Source: Burkholderiales bacterium (GTDB lineage Bacteria; Pseudomonadota; Gammaproteobacteria; Burkholderiales; Burkholderiaceae). Taken from it: a DNA stretch of 64,000 nucleotides. The position numbers and the translations under genes are program-made. The notes under the pieces were generated by a model. That model made no database searches, was not told where the DNA came from, and saw only the letters and a program-made list of their open reading frames with translations. How positions within the stretch are numbered: the stretch's first letter is position 1; every line of letters begins with the position of its first letter. This document shows, piece by piece, positions 59,101 to 64,000 of this stretch. The stretch covers positions 62,001-126,000 of the forward strand of contig JAMFSK010000128.1 in NCBI GenBank assembly GCA_026225235.1, written 5' to 3'.

Positions 59101-61113
59101 GAACGGGCGAAGGCAGAAGTCGCGCTGAGGACATTGAACGAGACACTCGAGCAACGCGTGAACGAAGCCGTCGCGGAACGTGATCGGCTCTGGGAGCTCA
59201 GTGAAGATCTGCTCGTCATCGCCGATTTCGACGCGCGACTGCTGAGGGTTAGCCCTTCGTGGGCACGCACGCTCGGCCACGAGGTCGCCGCGCTGCTGTC
59301 GCGTCCCTACCTGGACTATGTGCACCCCGACGACGCCAAAGGCGTGAGTCTGGCACTCGGGCGCTTGCGCGATGAAGGCAACGCTGTGCGCTCCGAAAGC
59401 CGCACCCGTGCCGCCGACGGCTCATGGCGATGGATCGCCTGGACCTTGTCTCTCGATCACGACTCAGGCCAGATTCATGGCGTCGGCCGCGACGTGACCG
59501 CCGACAAAGACGCGCGCGATGCCCTGCGCCACGCTGAGGAAGCCTTGCGCACCGCGCAGAAAATGGAAGCGATCGGCAAGCTCACGGGCGGTGTCGCGCA
59601 CGACTTCAACAACCTGCTGCAGGTCATCGGCGGCAACCTGCAACTGCTCTCCAAGGACGTGGCCGGCACCGACAAGCCGGAGCAGCGCGTGCGTAACGCG
59701 CTTGCCGGCGTCGCGCGCGGCGCGAAGCTCGCCTCGCAGCTGCTCGCCTTCGGACGACGTCAGCCACTCGCGCCAAAGGTCGTGAACCTTGGCCGCTTTG
59801 TGCGTGGACTCGACGATATGTTGCGGCGCGCGCTGGGCGATGGCATTGAAATCGAGACCATCGTCACGGGCGGTCTGTGGAACACGCTTGTCGACCCGTT
59901 CCAGGTCGAGAACGCCTTGCTGAATCTCGCGATCAACGCGCGCGACGCGATGAAGGGACATGGGCGGCTGACCATCGAGGCCGGTAACGCCGCACTCGAT
60001 GACTCCTATGCGAGCATGAACCCCGACGTCACGCCGGGCCAATATGTGATGATGGCGGTTACCGATACCGGATCGGGCATTGCGCCCGAGTTAATGGAGC
60101 GGGTATTCGAGCCCTTCTTCACGACCAAGCCCGAGGGCCAGGGCACCGGCCTGGGCCTGAGCATGGTCTACGGTTTCGCCAAGCAGTCCGGGGGCCATCT
60201 CAAGCTTTACAGCGAGGTCGGCCAGGGGACGACTGTGCGCATGTACCTGCCGCGTGTACGCCAGGAGGAAGACCTCGTCACCGAGGTCGACTCCGGCCCT
60301 GTGCGCGGTGGCACCGAGACCGTGCTGGTGGCGGAAGACGATGAAGATGTGCGCGCGACGGTGGTCGAGCTGCTTGCCGATCTCGGCTACCGAGTCCTCA
60401 AGGCGAAAGATGCGCAGAGCGCGCTGGCGATTGTCGAAAGCGGAGTGCCGATCGATTTGCTGTTCACGGACGTCGTGATGCCCGGCCCGTTGCGAAGCCC
60501 TGAGCTCGCGCGCAAGGCCCGGGAACGCCTGCCGGACATCGCCGTGCTCTTTACTTCAGGCTATACGGACAACGCGATCGTGCATGCAGGCCGGCTTGAC
60601 GACGGTATCGAGCTGCTAAGCAAGCCCTATTCGCGAGAAGCCATGGCACGCAAGATCCGCCACGTGCTGCGCAATCAGCAACAGCGCAATGCAGCGAGCA
60701 CGATCCTCGCCGAACAGCGTAGCGCGAACCCAAGCGTGGCGCCGAACCTGCGCAGCCTGCGCATCCTCCTCGTCGAGGACGATGAGCTGGTCCGGGCAGG
60801 CACGATGGAGATGCTGAAGACGCTGGGGCTGGATATTCTCGAAGCGAGAGATGGGACGAGTGCGATGAACATGCTGCAGGCGCATCCAATCGACGTCCTG
60901 ATCGCCGACGTCGGCCTGCCCGACATTTCGGGGATCGACCTTGCCGCCAATGCACTGCGGCATCGGCCGCATTTGCGGGTGATCTTTGCGTCAGGCTACG
61001 ATGTGGTGCTGACCGACGACAAACGTGCGTCGCTCAGCACGTCATTGTCCTTGCGCAAGCCCTACAACCTCGATGACCTGTTGCACGCACTCGAAAAACA
61101 ATCGGTCCGCTAG
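56167..61113 (+). CDS. Giant hybrid sensor histidine kinase (PAS, GAF, HK, REC, GAF, PAS, HK, REC, REC)
   Basis: SHEFRTPL and GGVAHDFNNLLQV H-boxes; three receivers (LVADDNADLR, LVAEDDEDVR, LVEDDELVR); TTG start. Confidence 0.93.
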   Translation: MDKPTESTTSTKNAEARSEAAFEGPAFLAGGGEMGALMRARDWGATSLGVPSQWPQSLKTAIGIMLTSRQPIWIGWGEELLFFYNDPYKAIIGGKHPWALGLPTRTVWSEIWGDIGPLLATALTGLEGTFVEEKLLIMERNGYPEETYYTFSYSPVPDDDGTTGGIICANSDDTARVLGERQLSLLRELATSAVEARTGRQASEASVHALSANPHDVPFAMLYQRKADGDLALVATTGIGRDHPAAPARLSHTDHSVWPLDVLDASERKDEITVVSDLERRFGTSLPTGPWSRPPRQAAILPITAPGGTGKDSVLIVGLNPWRLVDASYTRFLDLVAGQLASAIGYAQAYEQERERAEALAELDRAKTAFFSNISHEFRTPLTLMLGPLEELLARPALADDDVRSLVDVTHRNGRRLLKLVNALLDFSRIEAGRVDLHATATDVSSFTAELASLFRSTIERAGLTLVVDCVALDRPVMLDREMWEKVILNLMSNAFKFTLSGTITMRVARSTARAHDASDSVEISVSDTGIGIEAHELPRLFERFHRISGVNGRSIEGSGIGLALVQELVKMQGGTIRVSSAPGVGTAFTIVMPLAPADQGGAVPQPPGDASASIDAHEYVESAQRWLVDIDDGDASMTRALSVPAFEESTLQRQPTATEVPAGSIATILVADDNADLRDYMRRILSSAGYSVAVAVDGQEALEMAQTLAPDLVVSDVMMPRLDGFGLLRALRAKAELADTPVLLLSARAGEEATVDGLEAGAEDYLVKPFSAREMLARVASNLQLAQLRRTTEQSLRDEAHTLEMLNRAGTAVAAELDLDRAVQIVTDAATELTGAAFGAFFYNVFNERGESYTLYALSGVEREAFSKFPMPRNTEIFAPTFSGASIVRSDDITQDSRYGKNHPHHGMPEGHLPVRSYLAAPVISRTGDVLGGLFFGHPEPGKFDARAERIVVGIAAQAAAAIDNARLFGNAQFEIHERAKAEVALRTLNETLEQRVNEAVAERDRLWELSEDLLVIADFDARLLRVSPSWARTLGHEVAALLSRPYLDYVHPDDAKGVSLALGRLRDEGNAVRSESRTRAADGSWRWIAWTLSLDHDSGQIHGVGRDVTADKDARDALRHAEEALRTAQKMEAIGKLTGGVAHDFNNLLQVIGGNLQLLSKDVAGTDKPEQRVRNALAGVARGAKLASQLLAFGRRQPLAPKVVNLGRFVRGLDDMLRRALGDGIEIETIVTGGLWNTLVDPFQVENALLNLAINARDAMKGHGRLTIEAGNAALDDSYASMNPDVTPGQYVMMAVTDTGSGIAPELMERVFEPFFTTKPEGQGTGLGLSMVYGFAKQSGGHLKLYSEVGQGTTVRMYLPRVRQEEDLVTEVDSGPVRGGTETVLVAEDDEDVRATVVELLADLGYRVLKAKDAQSALAIVESGVPIDLLFTDVVMPGPLRSPELARKARERLPDIAVLFTSGYTDNAIVHAGRLDDGIELLSKPYSREAMARKIRHVLRNQQQRNAASTILAEQRSANPSVAPNLRSLRILLVEDDELVRAGTMEMLKTLGLDILEARDGTSAMNMLQAHPIDVLIADVGLPDISGIDLAANALRHRPHLRVIFASGYDVVLTDDKRASLSTSLSLRKPYNLDDLLHALEKQSVR

Positions 61114-61141
61114 GGCCTCGAACCGATTGTTACCGCGTGCT

Positions 61142-61188
61142 GGCAGGCCGGTGTGGCACAACCCCGCCACACCGGCCTGCCTTTCTCG
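61142..61188. terminator. Bidirectional intrinsic terminator between convergent genes
   Basis: GGCAGGCCGGTGTGGC-N8-GCCACACCGGCCTGCC, perfect 16-bp stem followed by TTTCT. Confidence 0.8.
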
Positions 61189-61191
61189 TGC

Positions 61192-62667
61192 TTAGACGCT
61201 GACTGCAGAGTCAGCCTGCACACCCTGCGGTTCGAGCCTGGCGATCGCCTGCGCGACACCCGCGCCGTAGGCCGCATCGGCCTTCGTGCAATGCTCGATA
61301 TGCAGTTGCTGCACCGGCTTCGAAACGCCGTGCAAGGCGCGGGCCGTATTCTCAAACAGGACTTGCTGCTGAGCCGGCGTCATCAACCTGAACAGCGCGC
61401 CCGGCTGCGAGTAATAGTCCTCGTCGACCCGGTGATTCCAGTGATCCGCGGCCCCTTCGACGCTCAGCGGCGGTTCACGGAAGTCCGGCTGCTCTTGCCA
61501 TTCACCCCTCGTATTCGGCTCATACGGCGTCGCGCCACCCATATTCGCATCGACACGCATCAGCCCGTCGCGGTGGTAGCTGTGCACGTACTTCGCCCCA
61601 CGCGGCGCATTCACCGGGATCTGATGGAAGTTCACGCTCAGGCGATAACGCTGTGCGTCACCGTACGAGAACAGACGACCCTGCAACATCTTGTCCGGCG
61701 AGAAGCTGATACCCGGCACCACATTCGCCGGCGCAAACGCAGCCTGCTCGACATCGGCAAAGTGATTGTCCGGATTCCGGTTAAGTTCGAATACGCCAAC
61801 TTCGATCAACGGATAGTCCTTCTTCGACCAGACCTTCGTCAGGTCGAACGGGTTGACGTGATACGAACCCGCTTCATTCTCCGGCATGATCTGGACTGAC
61901 AGCGTCCAGCGCGGGAAGTCCTTTTTCTCGATGCTTTCATAGAGATCGCGATGATGCGTCTCACGATCGCGACCGACCAGCGCTTCCGCCTCGGCATCCG
62001 TCAGGTTCTCGATGCCCTGGTGTGAACGAAAATGGAACTTGACCCAGAACCGTTCGTTCGCGGCATTAATAAAGCTGAAGGTATGGCTGCCGAAACCGTG
62101 CATATGACGGAAGGTCTTCGGAATGCCCCGCTCGCTCATGACGACCGTGATCTGGTGCAATGCTTCGGGAAGCTGCGTCCAGAAGTCCCAGTTGTTCTCC
62201 GCGCTGCGCAGGCCCGTGCGGGGGTCGCGCTTGATGGCGTGGTTGAGGTCGGGGAACTTCAGGGGATCGCGCAGGAAGAACACCGGCGTGTTGTTGCCGA
62301 CCAGGTCCCAGTTACCTTCCTCGGTATAGAACTTCAGTGCAAAGCCGCGGATGTCGCGCTCTGCATCGGCGGCGCCGCGTTCGCCCGCCACGGTCGAGAA
62401 GCGTGCGAACATTTCGGTCTTCTTGCCGACTTCGGAGAAGATCTTGGCCCGCGTGTACTTCGTGATGTCATGGGTCACCGTGAACGTGCCAAAGGCGCCC
62501 GAGCCCTTGGCATGCATCCGGCGTTCAGGAATGACTTCACGGTCGAAATGGGCGAGCTTTTCGAGAAACCAGACATCCTGGAGCAACATCGGGCCGCGCG
62601 GCCCTGCCGTCTGGACATTCTGGTTGTCGACGACCGGCGCGCCGAAGGCAGTGGTTAACTTGGTCAT
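61192..62667 (-). CDS. Monofunctional heme catalase
   Basis: [62 protein letters not shown]. Confidence 0.96.
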   Translation of the reverse strand: MTKLTTAFGAPVVDNQNVQTAGPRGPMLLQDVWFLEKLAHFDREVIPERRMHAKGSGAFGTFTVTHDITKYTRAKIFSEVGKKTEMFARFSTVAGERGAADAERDIRGFALKFYTEEGNWDLVGNNTPVFFLRDPLKFPDLNHAIKRDPRTGLRSAENNWDFWTQLPEALHQITVVMSERGIPKTFRHMHGFGSHTFSFINAANERFWVKFHFRSHQGIENLTDAEAEALVGRDRETHHRDLYESIEKKDFPRWTLSVQIMPENEAGSYHVNPFDLTKVWSKKDYPLIEVGVFELNRNPDNHFADVEQAAFAPANVVPGISFSPDKMLQGRLFSYGDAQRYRLSVNFHQIPVNAPRGAKYVHSYHRDGLMRVDANMGGATPYEPNTRGEWQEQPDFREPPLSVEGAADHWNHRVDEDYYSQPGALFRLMTPAQQQVLFENTARALHGVSKPVQQLHIEHCTKADAAYGAGVAQAIARLEPQGVQADSAVSV

Positions 62668-62812
62668 GTGGAGGTCTCTGTTATGGATGGGTCGTTTCAC
62701 GATTCGCCGCGGGGGCTTGTCGCCAATGTGTTCGAGCATATCGGTCAAAGGTCCGCAGCGTGTTTGTCATTTCCTAACGCTGCGATAGCCGCCGCCCGGC
62801 CCGAGTGACGGA

Positions 62813-62929
62813 TCAGGCCTGGACGACCCGATTCGCGAGAAGTTCGACGAACAGGGTACGCAACGTCGACCAGTTGTGGCCTGCCGCCTCTGTGCCCGGT
62901 TCGCGTTGAGCGTTGTCCTTGTCTTTCAT
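62813..62929 (-). CDS. Candidate 38-aa small protein
   Basis: Hand translation MKDKDNAQREPGTEAAGHNWSTLRTLFVELLANRVVQA; GGGAGAAG ribosome-binding site 3 nt before ATG; below the ORF track cutoff. Confidence 0.45.
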   Translation of the reverse strand: MKDKDNAQREPGTEAAGHNWSTLRTLFVELLANRVVQA

Positions 62930-62950
62930 GATCTTCTCCCGAAAAGTGTA

Positions 62951-62965
62951 TGAGAGTCATTCTCA
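62951..62965. promoter_or_regulatory. Fur-box-like palindrome
   Basis: TGAGAGT-C-ATTCTCA, near-perfect 7-1-7 inverted repeat just upstream of the 38-aa ORF. Confidence 0.5.
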
Positions 62966-63035
62966 CAAAAGGACCGGCACCCGTCACATTGATTGATCAA
63001 ATGCCCTGCATAGCGAGGCCCAATCGCCGGCCAGC

Positions 63036-63998
63036 CTATTGAACCCCGAACCCGCCCTCCAAGGCACCGCGCAGGTAAGTCACGAAGGCCGTGACCGCGC
63101 GCGGCACGTGGGCCGAATACGGACGCACCACAAAAAGCTGCTCGGCGAAGGCACCGACCGGTTTCCAGTCCGGCAGGATTCTCACCAGCCGCCGCGCGCG
63201 CAAAGCGGCCTGCGCGCTGAAGTCCGGCATCAGGGCAATGCCAAGGTCATCGAGTGCTGCATCGCGCAAGGCCTCGCTGTTATTCGCCGCAAACGAGCCG
63301 CGAATCGGCACGGTGATCCGTTCCGGTCCCGACTTGCGCTTTTTGATCCGTTCGAAGGTCCAGGCCGGCGCGTCCTGTGCGCGCGGATAGAAAAGGCAAT
63401 CGTGGGTCGACAATTCCTCGGGGGACACCGGCTTGCCGCGTCGCCGCAGATAGGCCGGCGTCGCGACGATGACCGACTGCGTGCTGCACAAGGTCCATGC
63501 GACATGCGTCTCGGGCGCCGCCGCGCTATGCCGAATTGCAAGATCGAAGCCCTCGGACGCGAGCGAGCTCAGGCGGTCGGAGAGTTCGAGCTGAAGGCGG
63601 ACTTCGGGGTTTTCGTGCAGGAAAGCGGCGAGGCGCGGCACCAGTTGCTGCCGTGCGAAAGCCACAGGAGCAGTGACGCGCAACAAGCCACGCGGCACCC
63701 CGGCGAGATCGCGCACACTCGCAAAACTCTCGGCGATCTGCTCGTAATGCGTGCGCGTGTCGTCGACCAGGCGCTGGCCCGCTTCGGTCAGCCGCACGCT
63801 GCGCGTGGTGCGCTGCACAAGCGTGACACCCGCCGCGCGCTCGAGCTCGACGATGCGCTGACTCATCGCGGCCTTGCTCACGCCCAGGCGCGCCGCCGCG
63901 CTGGTGTAACTGCCCTGCTGTTCGAGGACGGCGAGCCAGTGCAAATGGATCCAAAGATCGTCAACCGTCTGGTTTTTCATGGGGTCATTGTTTGCCAT
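63036..63998 (-). CDS. LysR family transcriptional regulator
   Basis: LHWLAVLEQQGSYTSAAARLGVSKAAMSQRIVELERAAGVTLVQRTTRSVRLTEAG; start could be 63980. Confidence 0.94.
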   Translation of the reverse strand: MANNDPMKNQTVDDLWIHLHWLAVLEQQGSYTSAAARLGVSKAAMSQRIVELERAAGVTLVQRTTRSVRLTEAGQRLVDDTRTHYEQIAESFASVRDLAGVPRGLLRVTAPVAFARQQLVPRLAAFLHENPEVRLQLELSDRLSSLASEGFDLAIRHSAAAPETHVAWTLCSTQSVIVATPAYLRRRGKPVSPEELSTHDCLFYPRAQDAPAWTFERIKKRKSGPERITVPIRGSFAANNSEALRDAALDDLGIALMPDFSAQAALRARRLVRILPDWKPVGAFAEQLFVVRPYSAHVPRAVTAFVTYLRGALEGGFGVQ

Positions 63999-64000
63999 AC

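Noticed and set aside
62745-62987. 80-aa minus strand ORF upstream of catalase
   Set aside because: Overlaps the better-supported 38-aa ORF in another frame and has no RBS or family signal.
62985-63000. TTGATTGATCAA near the LysR 3' end as an FNR site
   Set aside because: Half-sites are separated by 2 nt, not 4; not an FNR box.
1-64000. CRISPR arrays, tRNAs, rRNAs, insertion sequences, prophage genes
   Set aside because: None recognised on reading both strands; no regular repeat-spacer pattern, transposase or integrase motifs. A tRNAscan/ISfinder run would be needed to exclude them fully.

Overview
High-GC, Burkholderiaceae-like chromosomal window, assigned by codon bias and gene content only. 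I see no rRNA, tRNA, CRISPR array, transposase or phage signature. Main blocks, left to right: MFS exporter (truncated at the window edge), MscS, GGT-like gene; astA/astB without the rest of the AST operon; GGDEF/EAL protein; NirC-like FNT channel with a perfect FNR box, divergent from a YdeP-type molybdo-oxidoreductase; MocR-type regulator divergent from a complete Nit1C ('nitrogen starvation') cluster (MSMEG_0572, nitrilase, radical SAM, GNAT, AIR-synthase-like, glycosyltransferase, MSMEG_0570, MSMEG_0569) followed by a ferredoxin; orphan HipB-like repressor with an inverted-repeat operator; PhzF and threonine dehydratase-like enzyme; NO-defence module (group III truncated Hb, Hmp, NorR) with three GT-N7-AC sites; isochorismatase-fold hydrolase plus amidase divergent from a BMP-type ABC importer and TetR; two acyl-CoA dehydrogenases; candidate double-hairpin sRNA; CspA; 2975-aa NdvB-like cyclic glucan synthase; slipin; small lipoprotein/secreted protein/lytic transglycosylase set; CobC-like phosphatase and cobalamin riboswitch-cbtBA; uronate dehydrogenase and KDG kinase; 1648-aa dual-kinase hybrid sensor; catalase with an upstream 38-aa ORF and Fur-like box; LysR. 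The most interesting item is the Nit1C locus with its putative sigma54 promoter, repeated operator motif and flanking ferredoxin/YdeP/FNT genes. Next are the sRNA candidate, the ureide/pyrimidine-type scavenging locus, the orphan repressor operator and the Fur-box small ORF.
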